The position numbers and the translations under genes are program-made. The notes below the pieces were generated by a model. The model ran no database searches. It was not told the DNA's origin and saw only the letters and a list, made by a program, of their open reading frames with translations. Of a DNA stretch of 9,292 nt, positions 1-5,612 are shown in pieces. The first letter of the stretch is position 1. The number at the start of each line of letters is the position of its first letter. Origin of the DNA: JBBTSB01 sp964355775 (lineage in GTDB: Bacteria; Patescibacteriota; Minisyncoccia; 2-02-FULL-40-12; IGHO2-01-FULL-4-A); assembly GCA_964355775.1 (NCBI GenBank), contig CAYHEP010000034.1, positions 1-9,292 on the forward strand, read 5' to 3'.

Positions 1-1
1 C

Positions 2-43
2 GGCCTCTCCCACGAACGCAACCTCGCCACCCAGGCAGGCTGA
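2..43 (+). CDS. Possible 3' end of an upstream gene (partial)
   Basis: The frame starting at base 2 reads 13 sense codons (GLSHERNLATQAG) and ends in TGA at 41-43. Third codon positions are strongly C-biased, as in the clear genes further right, and the tRNA promoter begins three bases after the stop, which is a natural place for a gene to end. No family can be recognised from so few residues. The two other forward frames and the reverse strand are also largely open over such a short distance, so the call rests on codon use and context only. Confidence 0.3.
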   Translation, partial: GLSHERNLATQAG

Positions 44-45
44 TC

Positions 46-54
46 TGCTATAAT
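46..54 (+). promoter_or_regulatory. Extended -10 promoter for the tRNA-Val gene
   Basis: The sequence TGCTATAAT is a perfect extended -10 element (TGn followed by TATAAT, hexamer at 49-54). There is no recognisable -35 hexamer 16-18 bases upstream, as is common when the TGn extension is present. Transcription would start near base 61, giving a 5' leader of about 7 bases to be trimmed before the tRNA at 68. Confidence 0.7.
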
Positions 55-67
55 AATGAAGCTACTC

Positions 68-142
68 GCGCGCATAGCTCAGCGGTAGAGCGCTTCGTTG
101 ACATCGAAGAGGTCTATGGTTCAAGTCCATATGCGCGCACCA
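68..142 (+). tRNA. tRNA-Val (anticodon GAC)
   Basis: A complete cloverleaf can be drawn by hand. The acceptor stem is 68-74 with 132-138 (7 of 7 pairs), the D stem 77-80 with 88-91, the anticodon stem 93-97 with 105-109, and the T stem 115-119 with 127-131 around the loop TTCAAGT. The seven-base anticodon loop 98-104 is TTGACAT, placing GAC at 100-102 after the invariant T33, so it reads Val codons GUC/GUU. The variable loop is short (110-114), the discriminator is A139, and CCA is encoded at 140-142. The 3' end lies antisense to the tail of the sigma-factor fragment. Confidence 0.95.
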
Positions 143-749
143 ATGCTGGAGCAGTCCGAAGTCTTTCCGTCGCCCTTGCCGCAATTTGGCGGATCCGCTC
201 TCCGGTGACACCCATCTTGTCTCCTATTTCCTGTAACGTATAACTTTTTCCATCGACAAACCCATACCGTAACAGTAAAACCCCCGCCTCTTCACCCGGC
301 AAGGTAGACACTATTTTTTTAAGATCTTCATGCGTCACAGATCGTGTTGCCTGCTCAAACGGCGATGGACTCTCGTCTTTTACAAAGTCTCCAAAAACTG
401 TTTCCCCATCCCCCACCGGTTCTTCTAAAGAAAGAGGTTCACGAGTCAACTGCATAAGCTTCGTTGCTTTTTCGATTGGTATAGCTAATTCTTCTGCTAT
501 TTCTTCTATGGACGGGTCACGACCCAGCTCTTGCGTAAGAATGAGAGCAACACGACATAAATTGTTTATCTTCTCGCCCTGATGAACTGGTACTCGAATA
601 GTACGCCCTTGATTGGCAATTGCCAGCTGGATCGTCTGCCGTATCCACCATTTCGCATACGTCCCAAACTTATACCCGAGACGGTAATCAAATTTCTCTG
701 CCGCCTTCATGAGTCCAATATTTCGCCTACTTGACACGCAGCCGCCCAC
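114..749 (-). pseudogene. N-terminally truncated sigma-70 family sigma factor
   Basis: The 211-codon product matches primary-type sigma factors from the end of region 2 onward. Residues about 10-50 (NIGLMKA, KFDYRLGYKF, YAKWWIRQ) are regions 2.3-2.4, which melt and read the -10 element. Residues 51-100 are region 3, 105-128 region 3.2 (PLSLEEPVGDGE), and 138-198 region 4, ending in the -35 helix-turn-helix (TLQEIGDKMGVTGERIRQI). Regions 1.2, 2.1 and 2.2, which provide core RNA polymerase binding, are absent. Homology stops at Asn10 (about base 720), and the only upstream start is a GTG at 749 inside the promoter of the divergent protease gene; a stop lies at 789-791 on this strand. The last codons and the TAG stop (114-116) lie antisense in the tRNA. 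It is most likely a gene remnant cut by a rearrangement. A short functional or regulatory protein, perhaps starting at ATG 710, cannot be excluded. Confidence 0.8.
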
Positions 750-760
750 TCTTGTACGAT
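731..760 (+). promoter_or_regulatory. Sigma-70-type promoter of the S8 protease gene, near-leaderless
   Basis: A perfect -35 TTGACA (731-736) is followed by an 18-base spacer and a -10 TACGAT (755-760, 4 of 6 to TATAAT). The ATG of the protease lies only 10 bases after the -10, so transcription starting 7-9 bases downstream would give an mRNA with a leader of 0-3 bases. No Shine-Dalgarno sequence precedes the ATG, consistent with leaderless translation. Confidence 0.65.
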
Positions 761-769
761 AGTTTACAG

Positions 770-2065
770 ATGAAACGGTTGAGTGCCATCATCGTTTCGC
801 TCCTTTTGCTCCTCGCCGCCGGAGCAACCACCGTATTTTCCCAACAGCCTCTTGAACGCTCCATCATTGTTTTTAAGGAACCCCTCACGACCCAACAAAA
901 ACAAGAACTCCTCACGCGCTACGGCGCGACCTTCGGCAAGGATCTCAAACTGATTAACGCCGCGGCAGTCACATTGCCAACAGCTATCAAAGCGCGTCTT
1001 GCGGCGCTACCACAGGTAGCCCGCATTGATCCCGATGTAGAAGTAGAGGCGCTCGAACGACCAGAGATGCCACCCGGAGTAGAGAAGCAACTGGAAGCAA
1101 CGAGCATTTGCGACTGGATCCCCACATGGCCGGGGTGTGCCCCTATACCAACCCCAACACCTACGCCAACACCATCTGTCGCACCAACAGCAACACCCAC
1201 TCCCACTCCGACGCCGGTTCAGGCGACCGCCTCGTCCCAAACTACACCCTGGGGCGTCACACGCATCGGTGCCCCCGCCGCATGGAGTCTTTCCACTGGC
1301 GCAGGAGTGAAAGTGGCGGTCGTAGATACCGGCATCGATACCGATCACCCGGATCTGGCCGCCAACCTCGCCGGCTGCGTCAACTTCATCCAATCGTGGA
1401 AAACGTGTGAAGATGACAACGGCCACGGTACGCACGTGTCGGGTATCATTGCCGCAGAAGACAACACACTTGGCGTCATAGGGGTTGCCCCGAACGCGAA
1501 AATTTACAGCCTCAAGGTCCTCGATCGCCGGGGCAGAGGGTATCTGTCCGACATCATCGAGGCACTCGACTGGTCCGTGACTAACGGAGTGCAGGTGGTG
1601 AACATGAGCTTGGGCACTACCGCTGACGTCCAGTCGTTCCGCGATGCGGTCAGCCGCGTCAACGCGGCAGGCGTCGTGCAGGTGGCAGCAGCCGGCAACT
1701 CCGGCCCTGGCGCCAACACCGTCAATTATCCGGCAAAGTACACCGAGGTGATTGCCGTTGCAGCGACAGACAGTTCAGACGGTGTCCCGTCCTGGTCCAG
1801 CCGCGGACCGGAAGTGGATATTGCGGCTCCCGGCGCCAGCATCAACTCCACCTACTATCGCAACACCTATAAGGTACTCTCCGGCACCTCCATGGCAAGC
1901 CCGCACGTAGCTGCGACGGTCGCCCTTCGACTTTTCCTTCACCCGGCTGAAACGCCAGCGCAGTTGGAAACGCTCATCGAATCCACCGCCACGCCGCTGC
2001 CGTTTGACCCAACGCTCGTCGGCGCAGGACTGGTCAATGCCGCTTCTGTTACCTCTGCCCCATAA
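770..2065 (+). CDS. Secreted subtilisin-like serine protease (peptidase S8) with I9-type propeptide
   Basis: The 431-residue product is a subtilase, an extracellular endopeptidase. A signal peptide (KR, then SAIIVSLLLLLAAGA, cleavage near residues 23-25) is followed by an inhibitor_I9-like propeptide, about residues 28-97 (SIIVFKE... VARIDPDVEVEAL). A Pro/Thr linker of TP repeats runs about residues 123-148, then the catalytic domain. Catalytic residues are visible: Asp186 in VAVVDTGID, His219 in NGHGTHVSG and Ser374 in SGTSMASPHVA, with the oxyanion Asn310 in AAAGNSG. The spacing matches subtilisin, so the enzyme should be active. It has no C-terminal anchor or sorting signal. ATG 770 is chosen because it starts the signal peptide directly; an in-frame TTG at 731 is the -35 hexamer itself. 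No gene is close enough upstream for an operon. A plausible role is nutrient degradation or processing of surface proteins; the substrate is unknown. Confidence 0.93.
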   Translation: MKRLSAIIVSLLLLLAAGATTVFSQQPLERSIIVFKEPLTTQQKQELLTRYGATFGKDLKLINAAAVTLPTAIKARLAALPQVARIDPDVEVEALERPEMPPGVEKQLEATSICDWIPTWPGCAPIPTPTPTPTPSVAPTATPTPTPTPVQATASSQTTPWGVTRIGAPAAWSLSTGAGVKVAVVDTGIDTDHPDLAANLAGCVNFIQSWKTCEDDNGHGTHVSGIIAAEDNTLGVIGVAPNAKIYSLKVLDRRGRGYLSDIIEALDWSVTNGVQVVNMSLGTTADVQSFRDAVSRVNAAGVVQVAAAGNSGPGANTVNYPAKYTEVIAVAATDSSDGVPSWSSRGPEVDIAAPGASINSTYYRNTYKVLSGTSMASPHVAATVALRLFLHPAETPAQLETLIESTATPLPFDPTLVGAGLVNAASVTSAP

Positions 2066-2112
2066 TGTGTTTCCTTGTCCCATTATCGGATGTACACGAC
2101 GCACATTGACCC

Positions 2113-2141
2113 TTGACAATAGCTGGTCATTTGCGTACAGT
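2113..2141 (+). promoter_or_regulatory. Sigma-70-type promoter upstream of the DUF4352-like gene
   Basis: A perfect -35 TTGACA (2113-2118), a 17-base spacer and a -10 TACAGT (2136-2141) form a good promoter, with an expected start near 2148. It lies in the gap after the protease gene and precedes a terminator-like hairpin by about 12 bases, so its output could be a very short RNA, or an mRNA for the gene at 2198 that must read through the hairpin. Confidence 0.6.
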
Positions 2142-2152
2142 AAATAAAACTG

Positions 2153-2185
2153 CCCAGTTGCACTATAAGACAACTGGGTTTTGCG
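2153..2185 (+). terminator. Intrinsic terminator or attenuator hairpin
   Basis: CCCAGTTG (2153-2160) and CAACTGGG (2171-2178) form a perfect 8-bp stem around a 10-base loop, followed directly by TTTT, then GCG and TTTT. It fits a rho-independent terminator for the protease gene ending at 2065. Because a promoter lies just upstream and the next ATG just downstream (2198), it could equally act as an attenuator for that gene. Confidence 0.6.
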
Positions 2186-2197
2186 TTTTCAAAATTT

Positions 2198-2737
2198 ATG
2201 CGCGCCACACCGTCGCAGAAACGCCTTGGACTTATTTTTGTCGTTATCGCAGCGCTCGTAGTCGGCGCGTTCTTCCTCTTGAGAAAAGGCCCTTCCAGTC
2301 CACAGTCCTTTAAACTTGAAACCGTATCGTCCGCCGTCAACCGAAATTGGGAGTTCCCCGCAACCGACCGGAACGCCGCCGCAATCACCACGAAGCTGAC
2401 CTTCACGCTCACGAATCTGGAAAAAACCAACCAGATCTACGTCAAAAACAAACCCATCCGCACCACGCCGGAAAAGCGTTTCCTCGTCGTCTCGCTGGAA
2501 CTCAAAAACGACACTGATAAGCGCGTCTATTTTTACAGCAGCGACTACGTGCGATTGGTGAGCGGCGACGGCAAAAAGTTTGAGGCGGATTTCAAAAATC
2601 CGCGCTTTGAAGTCGCACCCTTTTCCACCAAAAAAGACAAGCTCGCATTCCTTGTCAGCAATGAGGGAACGACGTTTGAGTTACAAATCGGTGAAGTCGC
2701 AGGGACCAAAGACACCATTCCGGTGAAATTCGAATAA
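2198..2737 (+). CDS. Membrane-anchored DUF4352-like protein
   Basis: The 179-residue product starts with a short basic stretch and one hydrophobic helix (about residues 10-28, LGLIFVVIAALVVGAFFLL) followed by RKG, which suggests an uncleaved N-terminal anchor with the rest outside the membrane. There is no lipobox. The outer part (about residues 60-178) has the look of DUF4352, an immunoglobulin-like extracellular fold: KRFLVVSLELKN, then YVRLVSGDGKKFEAD, an F-x-V-x-PFSTKKDKLAFLV strand and a FELQIGEV strand near the end. Family members are usually small surface or lipoprotein-like proteins without known enzymatic activity. No Shine-Dalgarno sequence precedes the ATG. The gene appears to be a single transcription unit, with a promoter at 2113 and a strong terminator at 2768. 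The DUF4352 assignment is from pattern only. Confidence 0.8.
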   Translation: MRATPSQKRLGLIFVVIAALVVGAFFLLRKGPSSPQSFKLETVSSAVNRNWEFPATDRNAAAITTKLTFTLTNLEKTNQIYVKNKPIRTTPEKRFLVVSLELKNDTDKRVYFYSSDYVRLVSGDGKKFEADFKNPRFEVAPFSTKKDKLAFLVSNEGTTFELQIGEVAGTKDTIPVKFE

Positions 2738-2767
2738 TGAACCAGTATCTAGTCAAGACCATTCATT

Positions 2768-2801
2768 GAGACCAACCCAGAAGCGGGTGGTCTCTTTTTT
2801 T
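2768..2801 (+). terminator. Rho-independent terminator after the DUF4352-like gene
   Basis: GAGACCA (2768-2774) pairs with TGGTCTC (2788-2794). After a bulged A, CCC (2776-2778) pairs with GGG (2785-2787) around a six-base loop. A run of seven T follows (2795-2801). This is a textbook intrinsic terminator and separates the unit on the left from the repeat-protein genes on the right. Confidence 0.9.
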
Positions 2802-2804
2802 GAT

Positions 2805-2849
2805 TGGTTGCTTAGCGATCCCGATCCCATCGGGAGAGCTTAGCAACCA
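2805..2849 (+). other. Long hairpin in the leader of the 826-residue repeat-protein gene
   Basis: TGGTTGCT (2805-2812) pairs with AGCAACCA (2842-2849). Inside it, after a T/T mismatch, AGC pairs with GCT, and after an internal loop CCCGAT (2820-2825) pairs with ATCGGG (2829-2834) around CCC. No T tract follows, so it is not a terminator. It begins three bases after the preceding terminator and may be part of a structured 5' leader or a palindromic DNA element. I do not recognise a known riboswitch class. Confidence 0.55.
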
Positions 2850-2852
2850 TCA

Positions 2853-2918
2853 ATCCGCCGAAGCGAGCATTCGACTGCGTGGCCGTAGGCCTCGAGGCGA
2901 ATTCGAGCGTAGGCGGAT
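2853..2918 (+). other. Second structured segment of the leader, enclosed by a 7-bp stem
   Basis: ATCCGCC (2853-2859) and GGCGGAT (2912-2918) are perfect complements enclosing a GC-rich interior. Inside, ATTCG (2869-2873) pairs with CGAAT (2898-2902), and GGCC-GTA-GGCC (2881-2891) forms a small hairpin. Together with the hairpin at 2805-2849 this accounts for most of the 172-base gene-free stretch before the start codon at 2974. No -35/-10 pair is convincing here, so the promoter of the downstream gene is not located. Confidence 0.45.
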
Positions 2919-2955
2919 ACCATTGCCTATCTCGCACCAAGAGAGCTTATGAGGG

Positions 2956-2966
2956 AAAGGAGGTGA
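2956..2966 (+). promoter_or_regulatory. Perfect Shine-Dalgarno sequence
   Basis: AAAGGAGGTGA is an 11-base match to the usual 16S rRNA 3' end, with GGAGG ending 10 bases before ATG 2974. It fixes the start of the 826-residue protein and contrasts with the other genes here, none of which has a recognisable ribosome binding site. It coincides with the end of a five-codon reading frame (2949-2966, MRERR then TGA). Confidence 0.9.
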
Positions 2967-2973
2967 AACATAT

Positions 2974-5454
2974 ATGACAAAAAAAGTACAAAAAATTTTA
3001 GCATCGGTTTCTGCAGTTTGTTCTCTTTTGGCACTTGGTCCTACACCGGCGTTGGCTGCGGCAGTTGCGCGAAACATTGATATCACCAGTTCTTCAGCTA
3101 CGGCAACAGCAAGCGAAACGCCAACCATCATCGTCGACACCGACAACATGTCGTTTAGCGTAGGTTGGCTGGTGGGGACAAGCGCCGATACTGGGGGCAA
3201 CGTCGTATCCGGTGGAGGCCTCATCGATACTGGTCCGGCCGGGGTCTTGACCGACGTTGATACCGACGTCAACGGGAACGCTATTTTGGGCGTCGTTGAC
3301 ACAGGCGGACAGACACTTGCGGAAAATGACACCATCACCAATTCCACAGTTACAGCCGATGCCACCAAGACTGCGCTTCTCGTATCCGAAACAACAAATG
3401 TTGCAGGATTCGTAGGCGCGATCATCGGCGGCAGCGCAAATACCGGCGGCAATAGCGCCGAGGACGGACTCTTTGGCGGATCGGGCGGCACTATTTCGAC
3501 CGGCCCAGCCGTTTTTTGGGTCATGTCGGATACCACGGCAAACACGTCTTCGTTTGATGTGCTGGTCGATATGTCCGGCAACACGACGGCGCGAAATGTC
3601 GACGTCACGAATTCGTCGGCAGACGCCGGCGCAACGAGCGACGCGGCAGTGGTCGTTACGAACGGCAACTACGCGTTCCTCGTCGGCAATATCGTCGAGG
3701 GCATGGCCAATTCCGGTGAAAACGAAGCGGATGGCGGCGCTGGATTTGACGGCGGCGCAGGCGGTTTTATCGATACCGATATGGCTGTCTTTGGCGCAAA
3801 AGTTTCGACAACCGTCAACACCAACGGTACGCTGGTCGCAGTCGACCTGGGTGGAACAACACTCGCGGAAAACGAGTTAATTGATCCTTCCATAGTTGAC
3901 GCGACGGCAGATAGTAGTGCAAGCGTGGTCGTCGTTAATGACAACCTCGCTGTGGTGGTCGGTAACATCGTCGTGGGTGCAGCCAATACCGGCGACAATA
4001 CCGCAAACGGCGGTGCTGGTATCGGTGGAACCGGTGGCGCAGGTGGGACAATTCTCACGGGCGCAGCAGGAGCAGTTGGCTTCGGAGATACCGTTGCCAA
4101 CAGCAACGATACGTCAGTCTTGGGTGACGTCGGTGGCAACACCACGGCACGCAATAGCGACGTGACGGACTCAACCGCTACGGCAACCGCAACGAGCGAC
4201 GCAGACGTTTTGGTCGTTAATGACAATGCGGCAATCGGCGGCAACGTGCTGCTTCTCGCAGCCAACAGTGGAGGCAACGAAGCGAACGGCGGCGACGGAG
4301 ATACCGGCGGCAATGGCGGATGGGTAGAAACCGGCGAAGCCGGGGTACTCGTCGGTTCATCAACCATGATGAATGACAATACCACGGTGGTCGCGGGTGA
4401 TTTCGGCGGCAATGTAACTGCCGAAAATATTTCCGTTGATCCGTCTTTGGCAGATGCCACGGCAATCGGAGGAACCACTGCAACCGTTTTGAATCTCAAC
4501 GATGCCGAAGTGGTCACGGAAGTGGAGGCACTTGCCAACACGGGTGATAACACGGCAAACGGAGGGACAAGCGGCGGAGCAGGCGGCATGGTCGTAACCG
4601 GCGATGCACTGCTTTTGGCAGAGGCAGATACCTGGGTGAACACGTCACAAACGTTCGTAGAGGGTGACTTTACCGGCAACGCAACAGCAGCAAACACGGG
4701 TATCACGGATTCAACCGTTGGAGCAACAGCCGCGTCAACATCCGATGTCGTGGTTATCAACGACAACAGTCTCGGCGGAGCCGATGTGACAACGAGTATT
4801 CTCGCTGAAGCCAACACCGGCGGCAACACTGCCGATGGTGATGATGACGGCGGATTGGTGTCAACCGGTGAAGCGCTGCTTATGTCCGAAGCGCTTACCG
4901 CAGTCAACACGTCCACCACAACCGTGGCAGGAGCCGGCGGCGGGAACGCAACGGCAACCAATAGCTTGGTCGGCGGATCATCCGCAACCGCGGATGCAAC
5001 CGTAACCGGAACCACAACAGTGGTCAACGCAAACGATGCCGACGTGGATACGACGGTAGCAACGGTGGCCAACACCGGCTACAACAATGCCGATGGTGGT
5101 GCAGGCGCAACCGGCGGCACGGTCGATACTGGTACAGCAGTGAACGCGACATTTGTCGAAACAGCTGCCAATACCAACACGACCACGGTCGCAGTGGAGC
5201 AGGGAGATGCTACAGCTTCCAACACGGGAGTGAGTGGCGACTCCACAACCACGGCGACAGCCGACAGTTCAACCACAACGACGGTAACCAATGAAAATAC
5301 CGCCAATGTGGTCAATGACGTGTCTACCAGTAGCAATACCGGTAACAACACGGCAGTTGATGGTGGCAGTGTCACAACAGGTGCAGCCGTGACGGGTACG
5401 AGCGGTGAAACCACCACGAATACCAACACGACCACCTTAGTCGTGACGAATTGA
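2974..5454 (+). CDS. Secreted 826-residue tandem-repeat protein, fibre or coat candidate
   Basis: The signal peptide (TKKVQK, hydrophobic core, cleavage after ALA at residues 26-28) is followed by nothing but repeats to the C-terminus. Nine imperfect units of 81-95 residues start near residues 31, 114, 204, 295, 390, 481, 570, 659 and 746. Each has a T-A-x-N opening, a V-V-V-N-D-N strand, A-N-T-G-x-N-x-A-x-G-G, a Gly-rich loop, a T-G-x-A step and a V-N-T-N strand closing in G-G-N. The alternation of short polar and Val-rich strands suggests a beta-solenoid or stacked beta fold. There is no anchor, lipobox, LPxTG or catalytic motif; the only Cys is in the signal peptide. The mature chain has two Lys, three Arg and no His, making it strongly acidic. 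ATG 2974 follows a perfect Shine-Dalgarno. The next gene, 211 bases downstream on the same strand, encodes an anchored protein with the same repeat plan. Structural function (fibre, coat or adhesin) is inferred; the family is not recognised by name. Confidence 0.9.
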   Translation: MTKKVQKILASVSAVCSLLALGPTPALAAAVARNIDITSSSATATASETPTIIVDTDNMSFSVGWLVGTSADTGGNVVSGGGLIDTGPAGVLTDVDTDVNGNAILGVVDTGGQTLAENDTITNSTVTADATKTALLVSETTNVAGFVGAIIGGSANTGGNSAEDGLFGGSGGTISTGPAVFWVMSDTTANTSSFDVLVDMSGNTTARNVDVTNSSADAGATSDAAVVVTNGNYAFLVGNIVEGMANSGENEADGGAGFDGGAGGFIDTDMAVFGAKVSTTVNTNGTLVAVDLGGTTLAENELIDPSIVDATADSSASVVVVNDNLAVVVGNIVVGAANTGDNTANGGAGIGGTGGAGGTILTGAAGAVGFGDTVANSNDTSVLGDVGGNTTARNSDVTDSTATATATSDADVLVVNDNAAIGGNVLLLAANSGGNEANGGDGDTGGNGGWVETGEAGVLVGSSTMMNDNTTVVAGDFGGNVTAENISVDPSLADATAIGGTTATVLNLNDAEVVTEVEALANTGDNTANGGTSGGAGGMVVTGDALLLAEADTWVNTSQTFVEGDFTGNATAANTGITDSTVGATAASTSDVVVINDNSLGGADVTTSILAEANTGGNTADGDDDGGLVSTGEALLMSEALTAVNTSTTTVAGAGGGNATATNSLVGGSSATADATVTGTTTVVNANDADVDTTVATVANTGYNNADGGAGATGGTVDTGTAVNATFVETAANTNTTTVAVEQGDATASNTGVSGDSTTTATADSSTTTTVTNENTANVVNDVSTSSNTGNNTAVDGGSVTTGAAVTGTSGETTTNTNTTTLVVTN
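3064..5451 (+). repeat. Nine tandem coding repeats of about 267 bp
   Basis: Unit boundaries in bases are about 3064, 3313, 3583, 3856, 4141, 4414, 4681, 4948 and 5209. The units are diverged at the DNA level but keep recurring phrases around the A-N-T-G-x-N codons (AATACCGGCGGCAA and variants). Units 2, 4 and 6 open with an A-E-N type sequence and units 3 and 5 with A-R-N, pointing to an ancestral two-unit duplication block. Confidence 0.85.
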
Positions 5455-5481
5455 TGGGGAAAACACTCTGTTTTCCCCATC
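5453..5481 (+). other. Perfect 12-bp hairpin overlapping the TGA stop codon
   Basis: GATGGGGAAAAC (5453-5464) and GTTTTCCCCATC (5470-5481) are exact complements around the loop ACTCT. The stem begins at the second base of the stop codon of the 826-residue protein. No T tract follows the stem, so it is a poor intrinsic terminator; it may stabilise the mRNA 3' end or slow ribosomes or polymerase at the gene junction. Confidence 0.75.
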
Positions 5482-5506
5482 ATCCTGAGGCCGAAGGCCG
5501 AAGGAT
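5482..5506. repeat. REP-like palindromic element
   Basis: ATCCT (5482-5486) pairs with AGGAT (5502-5506), and between them GGCC-GAA-GGCC (5489-5499) forms the tip. The phrase CATCCTGAG...CGAAGGATCT resembles short palindromic intergenic elements seen in many bacterial genomes, often in numerous copies. Only one full copy is in this window, so its repetitive nature is inferred. A related GGCCGTAGGCC core occurs at 2881-2891. Confidence 0.5.
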
Positions 5507-5517
5507 CTCTACAACCT

Positions 5518-5558
5518 GGTGAGGGGGTGGGAGGTAGGTGCCCACCTGCCCCCTTGCC
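5518..5558 (+). other. GC-rich stem-loop in the repeat-gene intergenic region
   Basis: GGTGAGGGGG (5518-5527) pairs with CCCCCTTGCC (5549-5558), ten pairs including two G-T wobbles. The interior holds a smaller inverted repeat, AGGT (5536-5539) with ACCT (5544-5547). No T tract follows. It is the third of four consecutive palindromic elements between the two repeat-protein genes. Confidence 0.45.
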
Positions 5559-5572
5559 AAGCAAAGAAGCTG

Positions 5573-5594
5573 GTAATAGCGAAGTAATAGCGAA
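5573..5594 (+). repeat. Perfect 11-bp tandem duplication
   Basis: GTAATAGCGAA occurs twice head to tail (5573-5583 and 5584-5594) with no mismatch. The second copy runs into a small hairpin, GCGAAA (5590-5595) with TTTCGC (5600-5605). It may be a protein-binding pair or a slippage duplication; it lies just before the TACAGT -10-like hexamer at 5607. Confidence 0.7.
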
Positions 5595-5606
5595 ATTTAT
5601 TTCGCG

Positions 5607-5612
5607 TACAGT
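5607..5612 (+). promoter_or_regulatory. Possible -10 hexamer upstream of the 1026-residue protein gene
   Basis: TACAGT, preceded by GCG, is identical to the -10 region of the better promoter at 2136-2141. No good -35 is found 16-18 bases upstream. A second -10-like hexamer, GATAAT, lies at 5654-5659, 6 bases before the ATG, also without a -35, and would give a leaderless mRNA. Which one is used cannot be decided from sequence. Confidence 0.3.

Noticed and set aside
731..769. TTG at 731 as start of the S8 protease, adding 13 residues.
   Set aside because: This TTG is the first half of the -35 hexamer, and the extra residues would precede a signal peptide that already starts properly at ATG 770.
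727..1435. Minus-strand frames upstream of the sigma fragment as its missing N-terminal half.
   Set aside because: The frames at 727-915, 919-1206 and 1007-1435 show no sigma region 1.2-2.2 motifs and mirror the protease gene.
3700..4350. Gly/Asp-rich loops (GGAGFDGGAGG, GGDGDTGGNGG) as RTX calcium-binding repeats.
   Set aside because: There is no nonapeptide GGxGxDxux periodicity. The loops occur once per ~90-residue unit and vary in length.
3064..5451. CRISPR array or non-coding tandem repeat.
   Set aside because: The periodicity is about 267 bp, diverged, fully in frame and coding, with no constant repeat and spacer structure.
5452..5454. TGA read as glycine (genetic code 25, as in some CPR lineages).
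   Set aside because: The repeat pattern ends cleanly at this TGA, the extension is unlike the repeats, and no other gene here has an internal in-frame TGA to support recoding.
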